Of a stretch of 64,000 nucleotides of DNA, positions 30,395-40,842 are shown in pieces (position 1 is the first letter of the stretch; each line of letters starts with the position of its first letter). Under the pieces are notes generated by a model. It saw nothing but the letters and a program-made list of their open reading frames with translations. It made no database searches and had not been told where the DNA came from. This DNA comes from an uncultured Clostridium sp. (lineage in GTDB: Bacteria; Bacillota; Clostridia; Clostridiales; Clostridiaceae), in NCBI RefSeq assembly GCF_947039605.1, contig NZ_CAMQZG010000002.1, positions 1 through 64,000 on the forward strand. The letters run 5' to 3'. The position numbers and the translations under genes are program-made.

Positions 30395-31493
30395 TTGAAC
30401 GTAGAACTTGAAAGTAAATTAAGTAGGCTTCCAGATTTAAAATCAACTTTAGAAGAAATGGGGGCTTTACTTTGACTTTGCTGGTTTAGAAAAGCAGTAT
30501 CAAGAACTAGAGCTTAAGATGCAGGAAAATGGTTTTTGGGATGATGTCAACAAAGCGCAAGAGGTTACACAAGAAAGTAAGCAAATTAAAGATAGAATAG
30601 ATAATTTTAAAGATCTTATTGATAAAATTGATGATGTTGAAGTTTTAAAGGAACTTCTAGAAGATGGAGATGAGGACACAGAGCGTGAAATTATTTCTGA
30701 GATAAATTTTGTAGAGAAAGTATTAGCAGAACTTAAAGTTGAGACTATGCTCTCAGGAGAATATGATAAGAATAATGCAATTTTAACTCTTCATACAGGA
30801 GTTGGGGGTGCTGATGCTAATGACTGGACTTCTATGCTTCTTAGGATGTATACAAGATGGTGTGAGAAAAAAGGTTATGAAGTAGAAATTCTTGATTATC
30901 AAGCAGGTGATGAGGCTGGTGTTAAGAGTGTAAGTTTAAGTGTTAAGGGTGAGTTTGCTTATGGATATCTTAAAGCAGAAAAGGGAATCCACAGACTTGT
31001 TAGAATATCACCTTTTAACTCTAATGGTAAAAGACAGACATCTTTTGCATCTGTTGAGGCATTGCCAGAACTTACAAAGGATCAAGATATAGATTTAAAT
31101 CCAGTTGATTTAAGAATAGATACATTTAGAGCAAGTGGTGCTGGTGGGCAACATATAAATAAGACTGATTCAGCTATAAGAATTACTCATATTCCAACAG
31201 GGATAGTTGTTCAGTGTCAAAATGAGAGAAGTCAGTTCTCTAATAAAGATACTGCTATGAAAATGTTAAAGGCTAAACTTATAGAGCTTAAAGAAAGAGC
31301 ACATAAAGAGAAGATTGAAGATTTAACAGGCGATTTAAAAGATATGGGATGGGGAAGTCAGATAAGAAGTTATGTGTTCCACCCTTATTCACTTGTTAAA
31401 GACCATAGAACAAATGTAGAAAATTCTAATTTAAATGCAGTTATGGATGGGGAATTAGATAGTTTTATAACAGCTTATTTATCAGAAAACTAA
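30395..31493 (+). CDS. prfB: Peptide chain release factor 2, with programmed +1 frameshift at CTT TGA C (30470-30476)
   Basis: TTG 30395: MNVELESKLSRLPDLKSTLEEMGALL*, +1 to DFAGLEKQYQELELKMQENGFWDDV...; RASGAGGQHINKTDSAIRITHIPTG; upstream GGGGG. Confidence 0.96.
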
Positions 31494-31525
31494 GGTTACC
31501 ATAATAAAGTAAAAGAAAATTTAGT

Positions 31526-33697
31526 ATGATGGGAGAAAGTTTAATGAATAATATTAATTTAGCTATAAGCAAAGAACTTGGAATCAATCTAAGTCAGGTT
31601 GAGAGTGTTATAGATATGCTTGATGAGGGTAATACAGTTCCTTTTATTGCAAGATATAGAAAAGAGAGAACAGGTGGGCTTTCAGACGAGGTTTTAAGAA
31701 ATCTTTTAGAAAGACTTACATATCTTAGAAATCTTACAGAGAGAAAAGCTGATGTTTTAAGAATTATAGAGGAGCAAGAAAAATTAACTCCAGAACTTAA
31801 AGCAAAAGTTGAGAAAGCTATTACTTTAACAGAGGTTGAAGATTTATATAGACCATTTAAGCAAAAGAAAAGAACTAGAGCGATAATGGCTACAGAGAGA
31901 GGACTTAAACCACTTGCAGAGTTAATTCTTTTAGGAACTTTTAAAGGAGATTTAGAAGTAGAGGCATCAAAGTATATTGATGATGAGAAAGGTGTTAAAA
32001 CTTTTGAGGATTCTTTAAATGGTGCAATGGATATTATAAGTGAAACTATTTCTGATAATGCAGAGTATAGAAAATGGATTAGAAGACTTTTAGCTATACA
32101 AGGACTTCTTGTTACTAAGGGGAAGAGTGATGAAACTACTGCATATGAAATGTATTATGAGTATAGTGAGTCAGTTGCAAAAATTCCTTCTCATAGAATA
32201 CTTGCTATTAATAGAGGAGAGAAAGAAAAAGTATTATCAGTTGGTGTTGAGGTTGATAATGATAAGATTATAGAATATCTTAAAAAGCATATTTTAACAG
32301 GAAATACTATTACAGATAAATACTTAGAACTTTCAATTAAAGACTCATTAAAAAGACTTATCTACCCATCAGTAGAGAGAGAGATTAGAGCAGAGCTTAA
32401 TGATAGAGCTGAAATTGGCGCTATTGATATATTCAAAGCTAATCTTAAATCACTTCTTATGCAATCACCTATAAAAGGGAAGGTTGTTATGGGATTTGAC
32501 CCAGGGTTTAGAACAGGTTGTAAAATTGCAGTTCTTGATGATACAGGGAAATTCCTTGAGAATATAACTGTTTATGTTACTCTTGGAAAAAATAGAATTG
32601 ATGAATATGTAGATCAAATGAAAAAACTTATTAAAAAACATAATGTTGAAGTTATTTCAGTTGGAAATGGTACAGCTTCAAGAGAGTCAGAAGAAGTTAT
32701 TGCAAAAATGATATCAGAGATTAAAGCAGAAGAGGGAAAAGAATTATTCTATGTTATAGTTTCAGAGGCTGGTGCTTCAGTTTACTCAGCATCAAAACTT
32801 GCTAATGATGAATATCCAGATTTAGATGTTACAGTTAGAGGGGCTATTTCAATAGGTAGAAGACTTCAAGACCCACTTGCAGAGCTTGTTAAAATAGAGC
32901 CAAAAGCGATTGGTGTAGGACAATATCAACATGATATAACACCTAAAAAACTTGATGAATCTTTAAAAGGAATAGTTGAGGATTGTGTTAATAATGTTGG
33001 GGTAGACCTTAATATAGCAACACCAGCACTTCTTAGTTATATTTCAGGAATTAATAGCACAATAGCTAAAAATATTGTTGAGTATAGAGAAGAGAATGGT
33101 AAGTTTAAGACTAGAAAAGAACTTTTAAAAGTTAAAAGACTAGGACAAAAAGCTTATGAGCAATGTGCAGGTTTCCTAAGAGTTGCAGAAAGTAAGGAAG
33201 CACTTGATAATACAGGAGTTCACCCAGAATCATATGCTACAACTAAGGCTTTGATAGAGGCTTTAGGATATGCAGTGAAAGATTTAAAAGCTGGAGAGCT
33301 TACTGATATAGATTCAAGAGTTAAACTTAAAGGTATTTCAGACCTTGCACAAAAGTTAGGAGTAGGAGAGCCAACTCTTAACGATATTGTAAAAGAAATT
33401 AAGAAACCAGGAAGAGACCCAAGAGAAGATCTTCCAAAGCCTATATTAAAATCAGGTGTTGTAAATATGGAAGATTTAAAACCAGGTATGAAACTTATGG
33501 GAACTGTAAGAAATGTATCTGACTTTGGAGCTTTTGTAGATATTGGAGTTCACCAAGATGGACTTGTACACAAAAGCCAAATGGCAGATAAATTTATAAA
33601 ACACCCACTTGATGTTGTAAGTCTTGGGGACGTTGTAGAAGTTTCAATAATTGAAGTAGATATAAAAAGAAAAAGAATATCACTTACAATGAAATAA
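31526..33697 (+). CDS. tex: Tex family RNA-binding transcription accessory protein
   Basis: VPFIARYRKERTGGLSDEVLR; MGFDPGFRTGCKIAVLD; S1 domain LKPGMKLMGTVRNVSDFGAFVDIGVHQDGLVHKSQM. Confidence 0.97.
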   Translation: MMGESLMNNINLAISKELGINLSQVESVIDMLDEGNTVPFIARYRKERTGGLSDEVLRNLLERLTYLRNLTERKADVLRIIEEQEKLTPELKAKVEKAITLTEVEDLYRPFKQKKRTRAIMATERGLKPLAELILLGTFKGDLEVEASKYIDDEKGVKTFEDSLNGAMDIISETISDNAEYRKWIRRLLAIQGLLVTKGKSDETTAYEMYYEYSESVAKIPSHRILAINRGEKEKVLSVGVEVDNDKIIEYLKKHILTGNTITDKYLELSIKDSLKRLIYPSVEREIRAELNDRAEIGAIDIFKANLKSLLMQSPIKGKVVMGFDPGFRTGCKIAVLDDTGKFLENITVYVTLGKNRIDEYVDQMKKLIKKHNVEVISVGNGTASRESEEVIAKMISEIKAEEGKELFYVIVSEAGASVYSASKLANDEYPDLDVTVRGAISIGRRLQDPLAELVKIEPKAIGVGQYQHDITPKKLDESLKGIVEDCVNNVGVDLNIATPALLSYISGINSTIAKNIVEYREENGKFKTRKELLKVKRLGQKAYEQCAGFLRVAESKEALDNTGVHPESYATTKALIEALGYAVKDLKAGELTDIDSRVKLKGISDLAQKLGVGEPTLNDIVKEIKKPGRDPREDLPKPILKSGVVNMEDLKPGMKLMGTVRNVSDFGAFVDIGVHQDGLVHKSQMADKFIKHPLDVVSLGDVVEVSIIEVDIKRKRISLTMK

Positions 33698-33715
33698 AAT
33701 TTACAATTGATATTA

Positions 33716-33762
33716 AGCCTATAAACTAGAGCAATAAAATGCTAGTTTGTAGGCTTTTTTTT
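33716..33762 (+). terminator. tex terminator
   Basis: gcctataaactagagcaataaaatgctagtttgtaggc then tttttttt. Confidence 0.8.
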
Positions 33763-34066
33763 AGTTATAGGTAAAATTTATATACTAAAATACAGGTTTA
33801 GTTAAAATAAAAAGATTTTAGTATTAAAGGTTTTATCAAAAGGTGTAAAGTTTAATAGGATTTATATAAAAAAATAATAAAAGGGTGAAAATAGAATTAT
33901 AAATTTAGAAAATAGGAGATAAAAAATCACAAAATCTAGAAAAATGTGATTAAAAGCATATTTATCCATATTTTACTTGAAAACAATTTGGGGGTAAATT
34001 GAATATATAAACAGGACAGGTTACATAGAGAAGTGAAATAAATTTAAAAAGTAGGAGGAATTTAAT

Positions 34067-35476
34067 ATGTGTACAACTATTTTAATTGGAAAAAATGCAT
34101 CAAGAGATGGGTCAACTATTATTGGGAGAAACTGTGATACTTTTGCAGTAGATACACCAATGAGATTTTATGTTAGAGAACATAATGACAAGCAAGATGA
34201 GTATTTAAAAGGGATTTTGAATAAATTCAAGATGAAATTACCTACTAAGGCTTATAGATGTCAGTTAACACCACAAGTTAATATGGAGAAATTAGGTAGA
34301 TTTAGTGAGTGTGGCTTTAATGAAAAGAATGTAGGGATGAGTGCTACAGAGAGTTTTTATGCTAATAAAAGAGTGTTAGCATGTGACCCATTAGTTGAAG
34401 ATGGAATTTCAGAAGATTTTATCACTGATTTAGTTTTACCATATATAGATTCAGCTAGAAATGGTATTGAGTATTTAGGAAAGCTTGTTGCAAGATATGG
34501 TTCAAGAGAAGGTAATGGAGTTATTTTTAGTGATAAAAATGATGTTTGGTATATGGAAATACTAACAGGTCATCACTGGGTTGCAATGAGAATTCCAGAT
34601 GATGCATGTGCTATTGTAGCTAACCAAGTATCAATTCAAGAAATTGATTTTAATGATACTGAAAACTTTATGTATTCAGATGGAATTAGAGAGTTTGTAG
34701 AAGACAATGGTTTAAATAGCAATTTAAAAGGTTGGAATTCTAGAAAAATCTTTGGAACAGATTCAGAAAAAGACCGTCATTATAATACTCCAAGAGTATG
34801 GTTTTCACATAAGTATCTAAATAAATCAGTAGATGAATCACCAGTTTCTAGTGAATTACCATTTATATTTTATGCAGATAGAAAACTTTCAGTTGATGAT
34901 GCACAGTATGTTTTAAGATCACATTATAATGAAACAGAATATGACCCATGTACAGCAAGTGGAGATGTAATAAAAAAAGGATTATTTAGACCTATAGGAC
35001 TTAATAGAACTCAAAATTCTCATATAATGCAAGTTAGAAATTCAGTACCAGAAGAGATTTCTACAATTATGTGGTTAAGTCTTGGTGGACATGTATTCTC
35101 ACCATATGTTGCATTTTACGGAAATTCAAAAGATACAGATAAATCATTTAGTAATACAGGAATGGAATGGGATTTAAAAGATGCTTTTTGGATGTATAGA
35201 ACAGCAGCAGCTCTTGTTAATGGGAATTATAGCAAAATGATAGAAAAAAATATTGATTATAGAGATGAATGTTATTTAGAACAACTTAAAATGATTAGAG
35301 AGAGTGATAAAGTAGTTGCAAACTTAAAACCAGAAGTGGTATTAGAGTATTTAACTAATAAAAACTATGAAATTGTTGAAACTATGAGAGTTAAAACAAT
35401 GAAGTATATAGGAACTCTTGTAACTAAAAGTCTTGAGTATTCTAAATTAACTTTTAATATGGATGCAAATCTATAA
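34067..35476 (+). CDS. C69 family dipeptidase (PepD-like)
   Basis: MCTTILIGKNASRDGSTIIGRNCDT (N-terminal nucleophile Cys2). Confidence 0.93.
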   Translation: MCTTILIGKNASRDGSTIIGRNCDTFAVDTPMRFYVREHNDKQDEYLKGILNKFKMKLPTKAYRCQLTPQVNMEKLGRFSECGFNEKNVGMSATESFYANKRVLACDPLVEDGISEDFITDLVLPYIDSARNGIEYLGKLVARYGSREGNGVIFSDKNDVWYMEILTGHHWVAMRIPDDACAIVANQVSIQEIDFNDTENFMYSDGIREFVEDNGLNSNLKGWNSRKIFGTDSEKDRHYNTPRVWFSHKYLNKSVDESPVSSELPFIFYADRKLSVDDAQYVLRSHYNETEYDPCTASGDVIKKGLFRPIGLNRTQNSHIMQVRNSVPEEISTIMWLSLGGHVFSPYVAFYGNSKDTDKSFSNTGMEWDLKDAFWMYRTAAALVNGNYSKMIEKNIDYRDECYLEQLKMIRESDKVVANLKPEVVLEYLTNKNYEIVETMRVKTMKYIGTLVTKSLEYSKLTFNMDANL

Positions 35477-35528
35477 AGCTTAATTTAAAATTATTTGATT
35501 AAAAGATTTATTAGCAAAAATTAAATTA

Positions 35529-35566
35529 TAAAAGGAGAATGCAGTTACTTTGCACTCTCCTTTTTA
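35529..35566. terminator. Bidirectional terminator
   Basis: aaaaggagaatgca-gttact-ttgcactctccttttt. Confidence 0.8.
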
Positions 35567-35570
35567 TATG

Positions 35571-36485
35571 TTAAGCTAATTGTTTTTCTTTCTTTGGGAA
35601 AAATTCTTTAACAGTTTTCATAAGGTTAAGGTCATTAAATCCTTTAACAAATAAGATAAGTCCAACAATTATATAAATTATAGAATAAATAATTTTTAGA
35701 CCTGGTGTTTCTGGCATAACAAGGAAGAATACTAAAAAGTTATTTGTAGCATGAACAATCATACAAAGTTTAAGTGACCTTGTTTGATAATATAAAGTAC
35801 CCCAAAGTATTCCTATAAGGGCAGCACCTATAAACTGAGGAATATTCATGTGTATTATTCCAAAGAATAGAGCTGATATTAGTATAGCAATTTTAGGAGA
35901 ATATTTATTTAAAAGTCCATTAAGGATAAGGCTTCTACAAAGTATTTCTTCTACAAAAGCAGCTTCAATTACTATAGAAAATAAGATGAAAGCAAGATTT
36001 TGCTCTAATATTTTTTCAAAAGCAGCAGTGATTTCTGCAGAGATTTCTATTGTAGCAGTGAAATGACCAAGTGTTCCAACCTCAAAAAACAAGTATCCCA
36101 TTGCAAGAAAAATACAGCCTCTAACAATTTTTACATTTAATTTAAGAGGTTCTTGTCTAGGTTTTGTTTCAACATCTTCTATATATTCATAGCCAAAGTT
36201 TGGGTCAGTTTGTTTTTTTCTCTTTTTTACCGAAAAAACTTTAATAGTTATAAGAAGTCCAATAAAAGCTGCTAAAGAGAAAAGTAGAGATTCTACAATA
36301 TAATTTACTTCTATAGCAGAGCCGATAGGAGTAGTAGCGCCAAGATAAACACCATATCCAATAGTGAATACAAATAAGAACGGGATTGTAAATATATTTT
36401 GTGCTATATAGGCTAAAATAATTTTGAATATAGATAGTGGTTTAATTTCAATTTTATTATCAATTATATCTTTTAAAAATTTCAT
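35571..36485 (-). CDS. CPBP family intramembrane metalloprotease
   Basis: EAAFVEEILCRSLILNGLLNK (EExxxR), FFGIIHMNIPQFIGAALIGILWGTLYYQTRSL, MIVHATNNFL. Confidence 0.93.
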   Translation of the reverse strand: MKFLKDIIDNKIEIKPLSIFKIILAYIAQNIFTIPFLFVFTIGYGVYLGATTPIGSAIEVNYIVESLLFSLAAFIGLLITIKVFSVKKRKKQTDPNFGYEYIEDVETKPRQEPLKLNVKIVRGCIFLAMGYLFFEVGTLGHFTATIEISAEITAAFEKILEQNLAFILFSIVIEAAFVEEILCRSLILNGLLNKYSPKIAILISALFFGIIHMNIPQFIGAALIGILWGTLYYQTRSLKLCMIVHATNNFLVFFLVMPETPGLKIIYSIIYIIVGLILFVKGFNDLNLMKTVKEFFPKKEKQLA

Positions 36486-36708
36486 TTTATCCCCCTTGAA
36501 ATTTAATATGAAATTATTATAATCTAAAAAACTCTTAATAAGTATAATTTTGGAAAATATTTAATTTATTTGTAATTTAAAAGGTGAGGAAATATATGAA
36601 GAAAGGATTAGTTAAAAGAATATATAAAATATACTTTTAAATTTTGGAAAATATATTGAGTTTTTAAAATAAAAATTATATAATATAAGTAAGTTCAATA
36701 ATTTAATA

Positions 36709-36819
36709 TCTTCAGGGCGGGGTGTAAGTCCCCACCGGTGGTTATAGTCCACGCGCTAGAAATAGCATGATTTGGTGTAATTCCAAAACCGACAGTATAG
36801 TCTGGATGAAAGAAGGTAT
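36709..36819 (+). promoter_or_regulatory. FMN riboswitch (RFN element) upstream of ribU
   Basis: atcttcagggcggggtgtaagtccccaccggtggttatagtcca...ccgacagtatagtctggatgaaagaaggtat. Confidence 0.97.
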
Positions 36820-36850
36820 AAGCAATCTTTTTATTGCTTTGTTCACGATA

Positions 36851-36885
36851 CCCTGGCATAACTTTGTGCTAGGGGCTTTTTATTT
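36851..36885 (+). terminator. FMN riboswitch terminator
   Basis: ccctggca-taactttg-tgctaggg then ctttttatt. Confidence 0.85.
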
Positions 36886-36981
36886 ATTTTATAAAAAATG
36901 GACATACTATATTTGATGATTCAAATATAAAGCAAAAACGATACTTATAGCCTAAGAAGTATAGTATTAGGAGGAAAGATA

Positions 36982-37596
36982 ATGAACACAAACAAAAAAC
37001 TAAACATTTATATCAAAATAGCGATACTTAGTGCAATTGCATTCATCTTAATGATGTTTGAATTTCCTGTAGTACCAGCGTTTCCTTGGCTTAAAATTGA
37101 TATAAGCGATATGCCAGCACTTATGGGGGCATTTGCTTTTGGACCAGTTGCAGGAATTGTAATAGAGCTTCTTAAAAATATTATATTTATTATGTTTAGA
37201 GGTACATCAACAGGTGGAGTTGGAGAGCTTGCAAACTTTTTAATCGGAGTTTCATTTATAGTACCAGCATCATTGATTTACCACAAAACTAAAACAAGAA
37301 AATCAGCTATAATTGGTATGATAGTAGGAACTATTTCAATTATAATAGTAGGAATACTTGCTAATGTTTATATTTTATTACCTTTATTCGGTATGAAGAT
37401 GAGTAGTAGTCAGCTTATGACTTATATATTTGTAGGACTTGTACCTATAAATGGACTAAAAGCTATTTTAAATTCAGGTATTACTTTAGTTTTATATAAG
37501 AAACTATCAACTACTATATTTAAGGTACAACCAATGCTTACAGCAAAGGATTTAGTAAGAAAGAAAATTGAAACAAGTGATAAAAAAGTAAGTTAA
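36982..37596 (+). CDS. ribU: ECF transporter S component, riboflavin (RibU)
   Basis: Downstream of FMN riboswitch; FPWLKIDISDMPALMGAFAFGPVAGIVIELLKNII. Confidence 0.94.
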   Translation: MNTNKKLNIYIKIAILSAIAFILMMFEFPVVPAFPWLKIDISDMPALMGAFAFGPVAGIVIELLKNIIFIMFRGTSTGGVGELANFLIGVSFIVPASLIYHKTKTRKSAIIGMIVGTISIIIVGILANVYILLPLFGMKMSSSQLMTYIFVGLVPINGLKAILNSGITLVLYKKLSTTIFKVQPMLTAKDLVRKKIETSDKKVS

Positions 37597-37610
37597 TAAA
37601 GAAGAATATA

Positions 37611-37655
37611 AAAGCAGGGCAACATTTTATTAAAAAATAAAATGTTGCCCTTTTG
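37611..37655. terminator. Bidirectional terminator
   Basis: aaaagcagggcaacatttta-ttaaaa-taaaatgttgccctttt. Confidence 0.85.
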
Positions 37656-37657
37656 AA

Positions 37658-39082
37658 TTATAATTTTAAAAATACATTTTTTATAAGTGATTTATTAAAT
37701 GGAGTTAACATCTCTCTTGATTTCATAAATGCAAGTTCCTTAAGAATGTCACCACGCATTGGATATGGAACTACAAGATTAAGTAATTCACTAACTTTAA
37801 GTTTTTTAGCAATTAAAATACTTAGAGTATGTATTAACTCAGATGAATTATCACTAACAATAGTTGCACCTACAACTACATTTTTCTGATCTAATATAAC
37901 TTTTAAGAATCCTTCAGTTTCAGCCTCTATGATAAATCTATCAGAGTTATCAAATTTAACAAGTAATTTACTTCCAAATTTATTAGCACTTTTAGCCATT
38001 TGTTCAGTTAAACCTGTATGGGCAACTTCTGGTGAAGTGTAAGTAGTCCATGCAACTTTAGAATAATCAGCTTTATAAGGGAATTTGAAAATAGCATTTC
38101 TTAAAACAACACCAGCTTCATACCCAGCCATGTGTGTAAATCCAAAGTGTCCACTTATATCTCCACACGCATAGATATTTTTAACACTAGTTTTCATTTT
38201 AAGGTCTGTTTGAATATAACCTCTTTCATTTGTTTTAACACCTGCATTTTCTAGACCTAAACCTTCAATATTAGGTTTTCTTCCAGAAGATATAAGAATT
38301 TTATCAACGTATATACTAACATTTTCCCCTTTTTGTGATATTAGAACATCATAACCATCATTATTTTTAGTTACCTCTAAAATTTGTGAATCAAAGTAGA
38401 AGTTAATTCCATCTTTTTCTAAAGTATCTTTAAGTATAGCAGAAACTTCTGGGTCATCATTTTTAAATAAAGAAGAAGTTCTATCTACAACAGAGACTTC
38501 AGTTTTAAGTTTTGCAAAACCTTGTCCAAGTTCAAGACCGATAGGTCCACCACCTAAGATTAATAATTTTTTTGGTTGAACTTTTAATTCAAAAACATTT
38601 TCAGATGTTAGAACATCTTCTGCGTTTAAACCTGGGATTTCAGGTAAAAATGGTCTAGAACCTGTAGCTATAACAATGTTCTTACCTGTATAAGTTTTGT
38701 TATTAAGTTTAATAGTGTGCTTATCTTGAAGCACAGCACTACCACGAACAACATTTACACCTAGTGAAGTATATCTCTTTTCTGAGTCCTTAGGAGCAAT
38801 TTGGTTTATTGAATTAGATACATGTTGCATTACAGCTTGAAAATTAATTTCATTTAACTCAAAATTCATTCCAAGTCTATTCATTTTCTCTAATTCTTTT
38901 ATATTATGTGAAAATTTTAAAAATGCTTTACTAGGCACGCACCCAGTGTTTAAGCAATCTCCCCCCATTTTATTTTTTTCTATTAGTAGTACTTTAGCCC
39001 CCATACCAGCAGCTCCAGAAGCAACTGAAAGACCAGCACTACCAGCACCGATAACGATAAAATCATAATTATAGTTCATCAA
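37658..39082 (-). CDS. FAD-dependent pyridine nucleotide-disulfide oxidoreductase, mercuric-reductase-like (module copy 2)
   Basis: VIGAGSAGLSVASGAAGMGAKVLLIEKNKMGGDCLNTGCVPSKAFLKF; ACGDISGHFGFTHMAGYEAG; paralog of 14884-16305. Confidence 0.92.
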   Translation of the reverse strand: MMNYNYDFIVIGAGSAGLSVASGAAGMGAKVLLIEKNKMGGDCLNTGCVPSKAFLKFSHNIKELEKMNRLGMNFELNEINFQAVMQHVSNSINQIAPKDSEKRYTSLGVNVVRGSAVLQDKHTIKLNNKTYTGKNIVIATGSRPFLPEIPGLNAEDVLTSENVFELKVQPKKLLILGGGPIGLELGQGFAKLKTEVSVVDRTSSLFKNDDPEVSAILKDTLEKDGINFYFDSQILEVTKNNDGYDVLISQKGENVSIYVDKILISSGRKPNIEGLGLENAGVKTNERGYIQTDLKMKTSVKNIYACGDISGHFGFTHMAGYEAGVVLRNAIFKFPYKADYSKVAWTTYTSPEVAHTGLTEQMAKSANKFGSKLLVKFDNSDRFIIEAETEGFLKVILDQKNVVVGATIVSDNSSELIHTLSILIAKKLKVSELLNLVVPYPMRGDILKELAFMKSREMLTPFNKSLIKNVFLKL

Positions 39083-39391
39083 AAATACACATCCTTTATA
39101 TAAAATTTAGCAAAACAATAATAAATTACAAATAAACAAAGTAGAAGGAAAGACTTAATGAAAATTAAGAAGAAAGTAGGGTCCTAATAAATTTGCTTGG
39201 TATTTCAATTTTGTTTTTTTCTTAGACTATCAGAAGAATGTGAATTTAAAAAGTATTTTGAATATATTATGTATAATATAATTTTTTTTTGGAATAATAA
39301 AGAATTATTTAAAGCAAATGAATAAGCAAAAAAATTAGGCGGATTACTGAAAAATAAAAAATAAAAAATAAAAAACAAGTAAAGGAGTATT

Positions 39392-40042
39392 ATGAAAAAT
39401 AAAAAAAAGATAGTAATATCATTAATAATAGCAATAATTTTAATTTTAGTTTTTATAGGATATAAAGAAAATATAAATCTAGCAAAAGTTATTACGGCAG
39501 AAAATATGAAGAGGTATGTTTTATCCTTTGGAGTATTAGGACCACTTATTGTAATACTTATTTGTATACTTGCAGCAGTTACAATAGTTATACCAAGCTT
39601 TTTAGTTGTATTTGCAACGACAAGTATATATGGATGGGAATATTCAGCTATGATTACTTGGGTTGGATATACAATTGGGGCTGGAGTTTGCTTTTTAATA
39701 GCAAGATACTTAGGCCGTGATGTTATAAAAAAAATAAGCTCAAAAGGTAAGCTTAGTAAACTTGATAACTTTTTAGGTAATGAAGGATTTAAATCAATTC
39801 TTATAGCAAGATTACTACCATTTGTACCATATGAATGGACAAGTTATTTAGCAGGTGTTACATCTATGAGTTTTAAAGACTTTATTTTAGGAACAGCTAT
39901 TGGACAGATTCCAGGAACTATAGCGTTTGCAGCACTTGGTGAGTTTTTTACAGGATCATTAAAGTATGCATTTATTGGTATGATGGTATTAATTTCAGTG
40001 ATTTTAATAATTGGAATGGTTAAGAAAAAATATTACAAATAA
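39392..40042 (+). CDS. TVP38/TMEM64 (DedA-like) family membrane protein (module copy 2)
   Basis: YVLSFGVLGPLIVILICILAAVTIVIPSFLVVFATTSIYGWEYSAMITWVGYTIGAGVCFLIARYLGRDVI. Confidence 0.92.
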   Translation: MKNKKKIVISLIIAIILILVFIGYKENINLAKVITAENMKRYVLSFGVLGPLIVILICILAAVTIVIPSFLVVFATTSIYGWEYSAMITWVGYTIGAGVCFLIARYLGRDVIKKISSKGKLSKLDNFLGNEGFKSILIARLLPFVPYEWTSYLAGVTSMSFKDFILGTAIGQIPGTIAFAALGEFFTGSLKYAFIGMMVLISVILIIGMVKKKYYK

Positions 40043-40053
40043 GGCGGTGCAAC

Positions 40054-40638
40054 ATGTTAGATACAAGAGGAAGAAGAAATGTTGATTTTATAATAGACTT
40101 TATTGCTACTATATTTATTAAGCTCAAATTTACAGCGAATAATGTTACGGTATTTGCACTTATAGTTGGACTTTTATCAAGTGTTTTAATTTATTTTCAG
40201 TACTATATTTTAGCAGTCATTTTACTTTGGATATCAGGTGCTTTAGATGCAGTTGATGGTGCGGTGGCTAGAAAAACAAAGCATAGTTCCTTGTTTGGAA
40301 CACTTATGGATATTACATTTGATAGGATAGTTGAAATAGGCATTATATTTGCACTTGGGCTTAAATTTACAGATAGTCTTTTAAGTTTACTGCTTTTAGC
40401 TTTTTCAATAATTCTTTCAATGACTATATTTTTAACAGTAGGTGCTTTATCACAAAATGATGGTATTAAAACTTTTAGGTACCAAGCAGGGTTAGTTGAA
40501 AGAACGGAAGCCTTTATATTATTCTCAGTTATGATATTATTTACTAGTCATTTAACTGTTATAGCTTTTGTTTTTGCAGGATTAATATTTATAACAGCTA
40601 TGCAAAGATTTTATGAGGCTTACAAGTTATTAAGCTAA
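40054..40638 (+). CDS. CDP-alcohol phosphatidyltransferase family protein (module copy 2)
   Basis: DGAVARKTKHSSLFGTLMDITFD motif; paralog of 13535-14119. Confidence 0.9.
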   Translation: MLDTRGRRNVDFIIDFIATIFIKLKFTANNVTVFALIVGLLSSVLIYFQYYILAVILLWISGALDAVDGAVARKTKHSSLFGTLMDITFDRIVEIGIIFALGLKFTDSLLSLLLLAFSIILSMTIFLTVGALSQNDGIKTFRYQAGLVERTEAFILFSVMILFTSHLTVIAFVFAGLIFITAMQRFYEAYKLLS

Positions 40639-40680
40639 AAAAAGGTTAATGTCCTAAATTAGGATATTAACTTTTTTTTA
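40637..40680 (+). terminator. Terminator of module copy 2
   Basis: aaaggttaatgtccta-aat-taggatattaacttttttttt. Confidence 0.85.
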
Positions 40681-40842
40681 TGCCTTCAAACAAATAGTTG
40701 TAAACATTTTGTCATTTTAAATATTGCTTTTCTAATACTAGGGTAAGTTTACAAGTTTTTTGATAATCTTTTATGTTTGTTTTTAAATATATAGACTTTA
40801 TAATGAGAGTTATATTTCAAAAAGATAATTAGGAGATTTTAA

